From Acidobacteriota bacterium (GTDB lineage: Bacteria > Acidobacteriota > Thermoanaerobaculia > Multivoradales > JBCCEF01): a stretch of DNA of 38,005 nt. Below, piece after piece: positions 5,655-14,398 of the stretch (the stretch's first letter is position 1; every line of letters starts with the position of its first letter). The stretch spans positions 1 to 38,005 of the forward strand of contig JBCCHV010000064.1 in the NCBI GenBank assembly GCA_039028635.1. The letters run 5' to 3'. The notes beneath the pieces were generated by a model. It was given only the letters and a program-made list of their open reading frames with translations, was not told the origin of the DNA and made no database searches. The position numbers were made by a program, and so were the translations under genes.

Positions 5655-8102
5655 TCACAGACGAATCGCGGCGAGCTCGCTCCGCAGCTCGCGACCGGAG
5701 GCGGGACGACCGCCGGGCTCCGGGCGCAGGGCCGCCACCAGAACCTCCGCGAAGGTTCCCGGGAGCTGGCCGTCGGGCTCCGGCGGCGCCTCCTTCGGCG
5801 GCCAGTCACCGGCCGCCAGCCGGTAGACGATGGCGGCCGCCGAGTAGACGTCGCTGCGGGCGTCGATGGCTTGCCCTTCCGGCACCTCGACCGTCGATCC
5901 CGCCACCAGGGAAACTCCGAAATCGGTCACTCGCACCCTGCCATTGGGCTCGAAGAAGACATTGCTCGGAGTCAGTCGGCCATGGACCAAGGCCTCCCCA
6001 TGGGCCTCTTCGAGGGCCGCCGCGAGCAGCCGTGCGGCGCGCAGCGCCGCCGCCGGCGGCAAGGCCTCGATGCGACCCAGAACATCCGCCATCGGCACGC
6101 CATAGATCCACTCCCGGGCGAGGTAGGCGAGGCCGTCGGCAACCCCGAAGTCGTAGGTTCGCGCCACCGCTTCGCCGGTGAGCTTGCGGGCCGACTGCAG
6201 GCCGCTGTCGAGGCGCTCGAACTGGGCGACGTCGGTCAATCCCGCCGGCCGGTAGAGCTTGAGGGCGACCAGCTCACCGAGCTCGCGGTCGCGCGCCCGG
6301 TAGACCGCGCTCGCCGGTCCCGAGCCGACGGCCTGCAAGATCTCGAAGCGTTGGCCGAAGATGTCGCCGGGGCCGAGATCGGCGGCCGGCCGCTCGCCCT
6401 CACCGGCCAGCGGCGAGACCGCGGCGAGGGAAAGGGCGGCCAACGGCTGCGGCGAGAGCACGCCGCGGCGCTCGGCGGGCTGGATCCCGAGGGCTGAGAG
6501 GTGCTCCTCGAGGCGCCCCTTGACCTGACGGTCGAGAAGCACCTCGCCCCCATCGGCTTCGCGCAGCAGACTGTCGAGAAGCCGCAAGGGCACGCCGGCC
6601 AGGGCTTGACCTTCACAGCCGGCCAGCGCCCCGGGGCCGGAGGTCACCTTGCCCGCCGCCAGGGCGACGGCCGGTGGCTCCCGTTCATCGAAGGCGTTGC
6701 TCTTCGCCGTCAAGGCGGTGAGGACTTCGGTGGCGGCGGCGAAGGCCGCCTTGGCCGCATCATCGCCGCGAAACGCACCCAGGGCTCGCGCCCCGAGGTT
6801 GCCGATGAAGACGCCACCACTGCCGCGCACCGCGCCGGCAACTCGCCGCAGGTCTTGATTCAAACCGTCGAGCACCTCCTGGGCGTCGAGCCCCGGGGCA
6901 CTGCCGCGCAAATCCACCCCCAGCAAGACGACCTTCTCCGCCCGCGCCGCCGCCACCGCCTCACCGGACCCGGCCGGGCGGCTGAGGGTGGCGCCGACGG
7001 CCTCCAGGGAGCGCCGCTCCCGGAGATCGCCGAGCAGACCGTTGAGGGCAACGGACAGGGGCGCCAGGGCGCCCGCCTTGCGGCTGTCGATGCGCTGCTC
7101 ATAGTCTCCCCGGGCCGCGATCTCGAGCGATTCCGCCAGGCGCTTGGCGGGGGTCGCGCCACTGCGAGCCAGGGCCATCACGGCCGGCGCCGCGAGCAGC
7201 AGGGCGAGGAGCCCGGCGGCGCCCATGGCGGCTACCGGCAGCCACCAGCGGCCGCCCGGCGGAGGCGCCACCGGAGAGAGCACGGCCAGAGCGCCAGCGG
7301 GCTCGCCGGCGGCGTCGAGAAGGGGCGTCAAGGTGGCCTCCCAGGGGGCTCCGTCGAGGCTCCAGGAAGCCCTGGGATAGGCCTCTCCGTCGCTCAGGAC
7401 GCGCCCCAGCTCACCGCCCGGGCCGCCCAGACCGCCGACCTGTCCCTGCAGTCCGAGGGCAAAGCGCTGGCTGCTCGCCCCCACCAGCTCGGGGCCGACG
7501 GCGGAGCGGCTGTAGTAGGCGGCATGGGAGCCACCGATGCGCTGGATCTCGAGGGCGAGGAGGTCGTCGACGGCGAAGGCGGCGACGGCGAAGCCGACGA
7601 GGTCGAAGTCCGCCACCACCGGCTGGCGGGCGGCGTAGTAGAGCAATCCACCCTGCTCCCAGTAGCCGGTGACGCCGTCCTCCACCGCCGGCGCCTCGAG
7701 CAGCGAGCGAGCCGCCGCCCCGAGGGCCGTGCTCGAGCCGTCGCTGCGCGCCAGGACCTGCCCCTGGGGGTCGGTGATCAGGGCGAGATCGAATCCCAGG
7801 CGCGCCCGCAGGGTCTCGAGACCACCGGTCATGGCGTCCCCGTCGTCGACCTCCAAGGCCTGCTGCAAGGGCTGGTCCTCGGCCAGCAAACGGGCGATCA
7901 GAGACAAGCGATCGAGGCGTTCCCGCTGCAGTCGGTTGTGGGCGCTGGCGCTGCGCTGCAGGCTCTCGCCGACGACGTCACCGGTCGGTTGGGGGCGGTT
8001 GAGGAACCACAGCGCCAGAGCCCCGATCAGCACCGTCACCGCAATGATCAGCACGCAGATCGAGAACAGCCGCCTTGCCATCGAGCTACCGGAATCCGCC
8101 AC
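5655..8102 (-). CDS. Receptor with Cache-like sensor, degenerate cyclase and pseudokinase domains
   Basis: An 815-residue membrane protein. Order: TM1 (about 11-34), extracytoplasmic sensor (about 35-285, Cache-like), TM2 (about 287-311), HAMP-like linker (about 312-365), a region at about 388-570 resembling a class III nucleotide-cyclase domain (VVLLGVDLRG, then GGVFIGNLGARALGAF, then LAAGKVTSGP), and a Ser/Thr-kinase fold (about 580-815). The kinase part keeps the VALK lysine (K615) and DFG (727-729), but the HRDLKPxN loop reads HGRLTPSN (707-714), so the catalytic Asp is Arg709 and the following Lys is Thr711. The glycine loop is poor. It is therefore probably a pseudokinase. The cyclase-like region lacks the usual metal-binding second Asp. 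A GTG start has a strong GGGAGG eight bases upstream. It may signal to the sigma module downstream. Confidence 0.8.
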   Translation of the reverse strand: MADSGSSMARRLFSICVLIIAVTVLIGALALWFLNRPQPTGDVVGESLQRSASAHNRLQRERLDRLSLIARLLAEDQPLQQALEVDDGDAMTGGLETLRARLGFDLALITDPQGQVLARSDGSSTALGAAARSLLEAPAVEDGVTGYWEQGGLLYYAARQPVVADFDLVGFAVAAFAVDDLLALEIQRIGGSHAAYYSRSAVGPELVGASSQRFALGLQGQVGGLGGPGGELGRVLSDGEAYPRASWSLDGAPWEATLTPLLDAAGEPAGALAVLSPVAPPPGGRWWLPVAAMGAAGLLALLLAAPAVMALARSGATPAKRLAESLEIAARGDYEQRIDSRKAGALAPLSVALNGLLGDLRERRSLEAVGATLSRPAGSGEAVAAARAEKVVLLGVDLRGSAPGLDAQEVLDGLNQDLRRVAGAVRGSGGVFIGNLGARALGAFRGDDAAKAAFAAATEVLTALTAKSNAFDEREPPAVALAAGKVTSGPGALAGCEGQALAGVPLRLLDSLLREADGGEVLLDRQVKGRLEEHLSALGIQPAERRGVLSPQPLAALSLAAVSPLAGEGERPAADLGPGDIFGQRFEILQAVGSGPASAVYRARDRELGELVALKLYRPAGLTDVAQFERLDSGLQSARKLTGEAVARTYDFGVADGLAYLAREWIYGVPMADVLGRIEALPPAAALRAARLLAAALEEAHGEALVHGRLTPSNVFFEPNGRVRVTDFGVSLVAGSTVEVPEGQAIDARSDVYSAAAIVYRLAAGDWPPKEAPPEPDGQLPGTFAEVLVAALRPEPGGRPASGRELRSELAAIRL

Positions 8103-8265
8103 GGGTGAGCCTCCCAGCCAAATCCATCGAAAATTGAACCTTGCGCGCCCGATCGTAGCAGGGCGGCGAGAATCGGCGCAGCTCTCTCCTCATCCCCTGT
8201 TACGATCCTGCCGGCTCGTCGCAAGTGCCCTCCGAGCCCTCGACACGACGCGGAGAAACACCTCC

Positions 8266-9318
8266 ATGACCGACTCCCCCAAGGCCGCCATCGAGGCCTT
8301 CATCGCAAATCCCGCCAAGGGCGATTTCGACATCCTGGCGCAGGCTGCCTTCGCCTTCCAATACGAACGCCTGGCGCCCTATCGCCGCCTCTGCGACGAA
8401 CGGGGCGCGCGGCCCGGAGAGCTGCCGTCCTGGCGCCAGGTGCCGGCGATTCCGGCGAGCGCATTTCGCAGCCTCGAGCTCGCCACCGCCGAGCCCCAGG
8501 CGGTCTTCCGTAGCAGCGGTACGACCGGCGGTTCGGAGGGCGAGGAGCGCAGCGTCCACCACCACCCCTACCCGGACCTCTACCGGCGCGCCATCGACGC
8601 CGCCTTCCCGGCCTTCTGTCTGCCCACCCGGGAGCGGCCGGTGATGCTGTCCTTGGTCCCCGATCTCGAGGACTCGAGCCTGGCCTTCATGGCCCGCCAC
8701 GTGCTCGAGCACCACGGCACCGAGGGCAGTGTCTCCGCCTTCGGGCCGAAACGCCTCAATCTCAAGGTCGCCCGCTCCTGGCTCGGCGCCCGCCAGCGCG
8801 ACCGCCGGCCGGCCTTCCTCTTCGCCACCACCTTCGCCCTCGCCCACCTCACCGAGGCGCTCGAAAAGCAGAACCTCCGCTTCCGCCTGCCGGTCGGCAG
8901 CACTGTCCTCGAGACCGGCGGTTTCAAGGGGCGAGCGCGGGAGGTCTCGCGTCAGGAGCTCCACCAGCAGCTGGAAGCCTTCCTCGGCATTCCAAGGGGC
9001 CGCATCGTCGGTGAATACGGCATGACCGAGCTCACCAGCCAGCTCTACACCGGCACCCTTCAGGGTGGCGACCCGGACGCCTTCGGCGCCCCCCATTGGG
9101 TGCGCTGGCGGCTCCTCGATCCGATCAGCCTCGAGGAAGTCCCCGCCGGCGAAACCGGACTGATCACCCTGTTCGACCTCGCCAACCTGGGCTCGGCGGT
9201 GCACCTGATGACCGAAGACCTCGGCACCGACGACGGCGACGGCCTGCGCCTCGTCGGCCGCGCCCAGGGCGCCGAGCTGCGCGGCTGTTCCCTGACCGTC
9301 GAGGAGCTTCTCGGATGA
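8266..9318 (+). CDS. luxE-like: LuxE-like acyl-protein synthetase
   Basis: A 350-residue member of the acyl-protein synthetase family (LuxE, PF04443 by recognition). In the Lux system LuxE activates a fatty acid with ATP, takes the acyl group on a C-terminal cysteine and passes it to the LuxC reductase. Visible features are the nucleotide-loop motif FRSSGTTGGS (81-90), GEYGMTEL (249-256) and Cys341 nine residues from the C-terminus, matching the position expected of the acyl-carrying cysteine. Length is close to known LuxE (about 370-380). The ATG at 8266 has a GGAG ten bases upstream. It heads a three-gene operon; its stop overlaps the next ATG by four bases. No luciferase gene (luxA/luxB) is in the window. 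Confidence 0.85.
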   Translation: MTDSPKAAIEAFIANPAKGDFDILAQAAFAFQYERLAPYRRLCDERGARPGELPSWRQVPAIPASAFRSLELATAEPQAVFRSSGTTGGSEGEERSVHHHPYPDLYRRAIDAAFPAFCLPTRERPVMLSLVPDLEDSSLAFMARHVLEHHGTEGSVSAFGPKRLNLKVARSWLGARQRDRRPAFLFATTFALAHLTEALEKQNLRFRLPVGSTVLETGGFKGRAREVSRQELHQQLEAFLGIPRGRIVGEYGMTELTSQLYTGTLQGGDPDAFGAPHWVRWRLLDPISLEEVPAGETGLITLFDLANLGSAVHLMTEDLGTDDGDGLRLVGRAQGAELRGCSLTVEELLG

Positions 9319-9674
9319 TCGAAGCCAGCTTCGGCCACTTCGAGATTCCATCGCCCGACCCGGCCGCCACGGCACGCTTCTTTCGCGCCGCCTTCGGCTG
9401 GTCCAGCGCCGCCGTCGAACACCAGGGTGGTGAGTATCGAAAGTTACGTCCTCCCCACGGGCCCGGCGGCGGCATCACCGCCGACCACCAAGCCGTGCCG
9501 CAACCGCTGGTGGTGATCCATCTCCACCGCGGCAGCCTCGAGGAAGCGCTGGCCGCCATCGAAGAGGCGGGCGGACGAACCGAGCTGGCTCCCCAAGAGA
9601 TCGCGGATCAGGGGCGCTTCGCGCGCTTCCGCGATCCCGCCGGCCACCTCTACGGCCTCTGGCAGGGGCGGTGA
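9315..9674 (+). CDS. VOC-superfamily (glyoxalase-like) protein
   Basis: A 119-residue single-domain protein of the vicinal-oxygen-chelate fold: paired beta-alpha-beta-beta-beta units with GHFEIPSPDPAATARFFRAA at the start and a closing DPAGHLYGLWQ strand typical of the family. VOC proteins include metal-dependent isomerases, dioxygenases and binding proteins; specificity cannot be read here. It sits between the LuxE-like and LuxC-like genes, overlapping each by four bases (ATGA and GTGA), so it is very probably produced with them. A role on the acyl or aldehyde substrate is inference from position only. Confidence 0.85.
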   Translation: MIEASFGHFEIPSPDPAATARFFRAAFGWSSAAVEHQGGEYRKLRPPHGPGGGITADHQAVPQPLVVIHLHRGSLEEALAAIEEAGGRTELAPQEIADQGRFARFRDPAGHLYGLWQGR

Positions 9675-10846
9675 CGGCGCCCTCCCCGGCCGACCTCGCC
9701 AGCGAACTGGCCCGCCACGGCTCAGCCCTGCGCGGCCTCGACCGCGACCGCCTGCTGACGGCGTGGGATCAGACCGTCGAGAGCTTTCGCGATCCCGGCT
9801 CCGCCGAGCGACGCCGACTCGCCGACCCCCTCGCCAGGGCGACCGGTCTTTCTCCGCCAGGCCTCGACGCCGCCCTCGAGGCGGTTCTTGGCGGCGCCCG
9901 GAGAGAAGTCGCCGCCACCACCTTCGCCGCCGCCCAAGACTTTTCCGCACCGCTCGATCCGGCGCTGGTCATCCTCTCCGGAAACTTACCGGCCCTGGTC
10001 GTGCAGACCCTGCTGCCGGCCCTCGCCCTCGGCCGGCCGGCGCTGTTCAAGGCGCCGCGTCAGGAGCCGCACTTCACCGCCGCATTCTTGGCGAGCCTGA
10101 TTCGTCGATTGCCGGTCTTGGGCCAGGCCACGGCCAGCGCTGTTTGGCAAGGCGGCGATCCAGAGATCGAAGCACCGCTGTTCGAGCGCGTCGGTCGAAT
10201 CCTGATCTATGGCGACGAGGCAGCGACCGCCGACGTCGCGCGGCGGGCACCCGGCAAAACCCACGTCTACGGCCCCAAGACCAGTCTGGCGATCATCGAC
10301 GAAGCTTCGCCCAAGGAAGCGACCATTCGCGGCCGCGGCCGCGACATCGCCCTCTTCGACCAGCGTGGATGCCTGTCGATTTCGGCCGTCTTCTGCACCG
10401 GTGACGGCCGCGATCTGGCGCAACGGCTGGGCCGCGAGCTGGCTCGCCGAGCTCGCCAATGGCCGCCCGGCAGACCTGCCCTGGAAGCCGCCGCCACGGT
10501 CCGCCAGTGGCGTGAAACGGCGACCCTGCGAGGTCTCTTCCAGGCCGACCTCGATCCCGCCGCCGGCACCGTGATCGTCGCGCCGGAGGCGACCTTTCTT
10601 CCCAGTCCCGGCCAGCGGGCGGTGCGAGTTCATCCGCTGCAGGAGCTCGCCGACGGCCTCGAGAGCCTCCGGCCCTGGCGCGGCAAGCTGCAGGGTGCAG
10701 CCCTCGCGGGGCCGCAGGCCTGGGCCCTGCGCCACCGGCTCACGGAGCTCGGACTCAGCCGCTTCGCGGCCGTCGGCGAGCTGCAATCGCCGACGGCGAG
10801 CTGGCACAATGGCGGCCGCGATCCGCTCGCCATAATTTCAGAATGA
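9671..10846 (+). CDS. luxC-like: LuxC-like acyl-CoA/acyl-protein reductase
   Basis: A 391-residue protein of the LuxC acyl reductase family (PF05893 by recognition), related to aldehyde dehydrogenases. It would reduce an enzyme-bound acyl group to a fatty aldehyde with NADPH. The probable catalytic cysteine is C234 in FDQRGCLS, the family's active-site context; ILSGNLPALV (101-110) and the HVYGPKTSLAII region (199-210) fit the nucleotide-binding fold. It is shorter than marine LuxC (about 480). The GTG start overlaps the VOC stop. Together with the LuxE-like protein it would form a two-component fatty-acid reductase. It is the last gene of the operon; no clear terminator follows. Confidence 0.85.
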   Translation: MTAPSPADLASELARHGSALRGLDRDRLLTAWDQTVESFRDPGSAERRRLADPLARATGLSPPGLDAALEAVLGGARREVAATTFAAAQDFSAPLDPALVILSGNLPALVVQTLLPALALGRPALFKAPRQEPHFTAAFLASLIRRLPVLGQATASAVWQGGDPEIEAPLFERVGRILIYGDEAATADVARRAPGKTHVYGPKTSLAIIDEASPKEATIRGRGRDIALFDQRGCLSISAVFCTGDGRDLAQRLGRELARRARQWPPGRPALEAAATVRQWRETATLRGLFQADLDPAAGTVIVAPEATFLPSPGQRAVRVHPLQELADGLESLRPWRGKLQGAALAGPQAWALRHRLTELGLSRFAAVGELQSPTASWHNGGRDPLAIISE

Positions 10847-10908
10847 CTACAGGTCTAAAACATATCTGATTCGGGAAGTATCCCTTCGTTGTCAAAGACT
10901 TACGCCGA

Positions 10909-10937
10909 TTGACAGCCTTCGATCGGTTTGAGAGCAT
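10909..10937 (+). promoter_or_regulatory. Candidate promoter for the DUF11 surface protein
   Basis: A perfect TTGACA (10909-10914) lies 17 bases before GAGCAT (10932-10937), a weak -10 match, in an AT-rich stretch that breaks the GC-rich background. The gene starts 95 bases downstream. Confidence 0.3.
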
Positions 10938-11032
10938 CGCACTCAAACTAAGAGAGATCTTCGCGGGTTTGACGGTCGGCGCTGCGCCGCACCGGACCTT
11001 CGAGCGAAACGGAACCACGAAGGGGCCATTCC

Positions 11033-12172
11033 ATGAATCATTGGAAAGTACTGCGGACGGTAGCCATCGTCCTCGCCATCGCCTGTCTCCTCACCCTGCC
11101 AGCGACCGCCCAGACGGCTGCCGAGCGCGCCGAGCTGGCCGCCGATGCGGCCGGCAACAGCGATCAGCCCGGTAGCGGGTCGGACGACGGCGGCATCGTC
11201 TGCACCACCGGTTCGCCGACCGACTTCTACTTCAGCGACTTCGAGGCCGACGGCGGTGGCTTCGCCCTCTCGGCCGGCGCCGATTGGGAGCGCGGCGCCA
11301 TCGTCACCGGGGTGTTCGAGAACTGCGACATGCCGCCGCGACCGGAACCGGCGGCAGCACCTTCTGGCTCCAACGTCTGGGCCAACAATCTCGATGGCTG
11401 CTATGACAATGCCAACGCCGAGAGCATCCTCAGCCAGACCTTCGACTTCAGCTCCTTGAGCGCGCCGATCGAGCTCACCTGGGAGAACTGGTACGAGGTC
11501 TTCGTGAGCTTCGACATGGGCGAGGTACTGGTCAACGGCGACACCGTCTTCAGCATCGGCACCACCGCCGCCACCGGCTTCGTCACCGAAAGCGCCGACC
11601 TGTCGGCCTATGCCGGACTGGCGAGCGTCACCATCGAGTTCCGCCTCTTCGCCACCAGCGTGGTCAACCGCATGGGCATGTACATCGACGACGTCCGCAT
11701 CGCCACCTGCGGCGGCGAATCGGAGCTCGAGATCACCAAGAGCGACGACTCCGGCGGCACGGTGATGCCGGGCGGCACCCTGGTCTACACCCTCGAGGTC
11801 ACCAACAACGGCCCGGACGACGATTCCGACGTGGTGGTCACGGACATGCTGCCGGCGGAGGTGACCTACGTCTCCGACGACTGCGGCGCCCTCAACGTAC
11901 CGCCCTGGACCTGGAATGTCGGTACCGTCATGGCCGGTGGCAACGCGATCTGCAACATCACGGTGACCGTTGACGGCGAGGGACCGATCGTCAACACGGC
12001 GACGGTGACCGGCGCCAACTCGGACGACATGACCGGCAACAACGCCTCGACCATCACCACCGTGGCCCAGGCCAGCGTCCTCGAGATTCCGACCCTCGGC
12101 ACCCTCGGGCTGGTGGCCTTGATCCTGCTCCTGCTGGGGTCCGCCACGCTGCTGATGCGCCGCCGGACCTAG
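11033..12172 (+). CDS. DUF11-domain surface protein with IPTL-type C-terminal anchor
   Basis: A 379-residue exported protein. It has a signal peptide (about 1-27, cleavage after ATA-Q), a jelly-roll-like region (about 60-230), and a DUF11 repeat (about 236-350) with the hallmark TLVYTLEVTNNGPDDDSDVVVTD-type sequence seen in bacterial surface proteins. The C-terminus is a tripartite sorting signal: EIPTLGTLGL (351-360), a hydrophobic helix and the basic tail MRRRT. This matches IPTL-CTERM signals, which are linked to exosortase-type anchoring; no exosortase gene is in the window. It is a monocistronic gene, flanked by a promoter candidate and a strong terminator. Its role (adhesion or envelope) is not determinable. 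Confidence 0.88.
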   Translation: MNHWKVLRTVAIVLAIACLLTLPATAQTAAERAELAADAAGNSDQPGSGSDDGGIVCTTGSPTDFYFSDFEADGGGFALSAGADWERGAIVTGVFENCDMPPRPEPAAAPSGSNVWANNLDGCYDNANAESILSQTFDFSSLSAPIELTWENWYEVFVSFDMGEVLVNGDTVFSIGTTAATGFVTESADLSAYAGLASVTIEFRLFATSVVNRMGMYIDDVRIATCGGESELEITKSDDSGGTVMPGGTLVYTLEVTNNGPDDDSDVVVTDMLPAEVTYVSDDCGALNVPPWTWNVGTVMAGGNAICNITVTVDGEGPIVNTATVTGANSDDMTGNNASTITTVAQASVLEIPTLGTLGLVALILLLLGSATLLMRRRT

Positions 12173-12194
12173 TCGGCCCCTCGCGGCCAGATAC

Positions 12195-12226
12195 AAAAAG
12201 CGCCCGGCCAAGGCCGGGCGCTTTTT
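12195..12226. terminator. Strong bidirectional terminator
   Basis: A perfect 15-bp stem, AAAAAGCGCCCGGCC (12195-12209) with GGCCGGGCGCTTTTT (12212-12226), has a minimal AA loop. The A and T runs at the ends make it work in both directions. It separates the convergent surface-protein and thioredoxin genes. Confidence 0.95.
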
Positions 12227-12263
12227 CGTGGCGTGGAAGACGCCGCGAGAGACCTGCGTGTGA

Positions 12264-13109
12264 TCAGCCCTTGTAACGACCGCTCACGATGTCGTCGATG
12301 GTGAGCTCCGGAACCCGCCAGGCGGGGCCGCCGCGCAGCCGGCCGACCTCTTTGCCATCGACATAGACAATGCCCGTGGGCACGCTGCTGACGTCGTCCT
12401 TCTTGGCCTCGGGCTCGTCACCGAAGGGGCTGGGCAGGCCGTAGAACTCGAACTCGACCTTCGACCCCTCGAGGGCCTCGACCACCTTGAGCAGGGGGGG
12501 CACCGAGCGCGAGCAGGCCGGGCACCAGGATCCGAAGTAGACCCGCACCCGCACATCCTTGCCTTGAGCCTTGAGAGCCGCGAGGGACTCGGCGTTGGGG
12601 ACATAGCTTTCCGCGGTGCGCTGATACTGGACGCTGTAATCGAGCAATGCCGAAGCGCCCTGCAAGCCGAGCAGGTAGGGCTTGGGCTTGAAGACCGCGT
12701 CCTTGCCGCCGACGCTGAACTTGATCTCCTGGCCGGACGGCGAGAAGCGCCCTTCGGGCTTGAACTGGGCGTCGGCGAGAATGTCGACGTTGCCGCCCGG
12801 CCGCCGCGCCAGCTTCATCACGCTCACCGACTGCACCATGCCCGAGCGCGGCACCAGCAAGGTGGGCTCCGGAAGAGCGGACGACATGATCAGGAAGGCG
12901 GCGGCGCGCCGCGACTGGAAGACCTCCGCCTTGTCGTCGACCTTGCCACCGATCTCGATCACGAAGTCGCTGGTGGGAACGAAATCCCGAAACACGGAAT
13001 CGGCCGGAAGCTGCTGAGCCCCGGCGGAGAGGCAGAGGCAAAGCGCCAGAATGGCCGCTCCGGAAACTAATAGGCGGCGCGCAAAAACATCGGGATTACG
13101 GTGCATCAT
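12264..13109 (-). CDS. Exported thioredoxin-fold protein with WCPAC site
   Basis: A 281-residue exported oxidoreductase. A signal peptide (about 1-31, core LLVSGAAILALCLCLSA) leads into a region without a recognised family (about 40-165), then a thioredoxin fold (about 185-281) with active site WCPACS (C196, C199) and cis-Pro motif SVPTG. CPAC active sites occur in periplasmic disulfide exchange proteins. The start is set at the first of two ATG codons (13109), with a GAGG nine bases upstream; an ATG at 13139 is possible. It overlaps the end of the MauE-like gene by 14 bases, so the two are probably one redox unit. Confidence 0.85.
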   Translation of the reverse strand: MMHRNPDVFARRLLVSGAAILALCLCLSAGAQQLPADSVFRDFVPTSDFVIEIGGKVDDKAEVFQSRRAAAFLIMSSALPEPTLLVPRSGMVQSVSVMKLARRPGGNVDILADAQFKPEGRFSPSGQEIKFSVGGKDAVFKPKPYLLGLQGASALLDYSVQYQRTAESYVPNAESLAALKAQGKDVRVRVYFGSWCPACSRSVPPLLKVVEALEGSKVEFEFYGLPSPFGDEPEAKKDDVSSVPTGIVYVDGKEVGRLRGGPAWRVPELTIDDIVSGRYKG

Positions 13110-14157
13110 GTCCTTGAACCTCGTCATTGGTGGTTTCATCCGAATCAGCGGACGGGTCTCCTAGAGAAGCTACAGCAAGACCGTTGCCAGCCGTCGCCGC
13201 CGTCATCACGACGGCCGGGGGCAGCCCGCTGACGGTGCTCTCGACCCGACCATCGACGACCTCGAAGGAGCGCGGCAGGGTTCGGAAGAGGGGCTTGAGG
13301 AGGGCCTCCGGCGCCTCCCGCACCTCGAACACCGGCCCGAGCTGCCAGTAGAACTGCTGCAGCTCTTCGGCCAGCGCCCCACTCACCATCCAGAGCGGTG
13401 GTGCGGCGCCGTCGAGGGCCGCCAGGGCGTGCTCGTTGAGGCTCTCGATGGAGTCGGCGACGGCCGTCGTGTCGGGATTCGCCAGCATCACCCAGTGATG
13501 GCCTTCGAGGAGCTCCGGCACGACGTCCTGGAGACAGACCGTTTCGGCGCCGCGACCGGCGCAGAGATCGGCCACTTCGACGCCGGGCTTCAAGCGCGTC
13601 GCCAGGTTGTCGAGGGGCAGCTCCGGCGCCTTCCAGGCGAACAGGATGGAAGCCACCGCCACCAAGCCCGCCACCACGGCGCGCAGCGGAGCGATACCGC
13701 CGCCCCGACCGCGGCCGAGAAACATCAGCAGGGCTGGAATCCCGAGCAGCAGGAGATCTTGCCAAAAGGCTTCCCCGGGGGTGCGCTCGACCAGGTTGCC
13801 GAAGCAGCCGCAGGCTTCGCTCGGATCGCGCAAGCCGCGCGCCGTCAACCAGTAGTTGCGGCCGGTCAAGAAGATGAAGAACAACACCAGGGCCACCGTC
13901 GGCAACAGGACCCAGAGGCGGCGCACACCGAGCACCAGGGCGGTGCCGAGGCCGGCTTCGAGGGCCAGAGCGATGAGCGCCACGGTCAGCGCCGGGAAGA
14001 GGAAATCGAGCCCCTCGAGACGAATCTGGTCGGCGAAGGCGCTGGGGTCGAGCCCCTTGCCCCAAACCGCCACCAGGAAGACCACTCCGAGAACAGCACC
14101 CGCCAGGGTGCCGACGACGGAGCGCCAGCGAGACGTCGGCTGGTGACTAGCCGGCAT
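13096..14157 (-). CDS. MauE/DoxX-like membrane protein with thioredoxin-like tail
   Basis: A 353-residue protein. The first half has hydrophobic segments at about 14-32, 53-78, 83-98, 131-147 and 160-176 and the cysteine motif ACGCFG (115-120), typical of the MauE family that supports disulfide formation in methylamine dehydrogenase and related systems. The second half (about 190-330) is soluble with two cysteines (C199, C208) and strand patterns like a thioredoxin or peroxiredoxin fold, but no CxxC. It is followed, with overlap, by the secreted WCPAC thioredoxin. The pair probably relays electrons or disulfides across the membrane; the partner is unknown and no mau structural genes are present. 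Confidence 0.8.
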   Translation of the reverse strand: MPASHQPTSRWRSVVGTLAGAVLGVVFLVAVWGKGLDPSAFADQIRLEGLDFLFPALTVALIALALEAGLGTALVLGVRRLWVLLPTVALVLFFIFLTGRNYWLTARGLRDPSEACGCFGNLVERTPGEAFWQDLLLLGIPALLMFLGRGRGGGIAPLRAVVAGLVAVASILFAWKAPELPLDNLATRLKPGVEVADLCAGRGAETVCLQDVVPELLEGHHWVMLANPDTTAVADSIESLNEHALAALDGAAPPLWMVSGALAEELQQFYWQLGPVFEVREAPEALLKPLFRTLPRSFEVVDGRVESTVSGLPPAVVMTAATAGNGLAVASLGDPSADSDETTNDEVQGHDAP

Positions 14158-14284
14158 GGCTCACCGCCTGGCTCCCGAGCAGGACGGGAAGCGCCTGCCG
14201 GGCCACGGGAAGCGTGAAGCCGCAGAGCCCAGCGGCCGAAAGAGCGGCGTCACCGCCGGCTGAGGAGAGAATCAAGCGGGCCAT
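14147..14284 (-). CDS. Candidate small hydrophobic protein upstream of MauE-like gene
   Basis: A possible 45-residue frame, ATG at 14284, Ala/Leu-rich with one cysteine. Its end overlaps the start of the MauE-like gene by 11 bases, which would allow coupling. The ribosome site is weak and no family is recognised, so it may be only the leader region of the operon. Confidence 0.2.
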   Translation of the reverse strand: MARLILSSAGGDAALSAAGLCGFTLPVARQALPVLLGSQAVSHAG

Positions 14285-14398
14285 GGAAGGCGAAATCCTA
14301 GCAGGTCGTCGCGCCCCTCGGCGCCGGCCTTGGAACATTCGACGGGCGTCCCTCGTAGGGTTGCTGAAGATGGAACGACTGCGGAGAAAAGATAGATC

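Noticed and set aside
8266-10846. A complete bioluminescence operon
   Set aside because: No luxA or luxB luciferase, luxD or luxG is present; only LuxE- and LuxC-like genes are seen.
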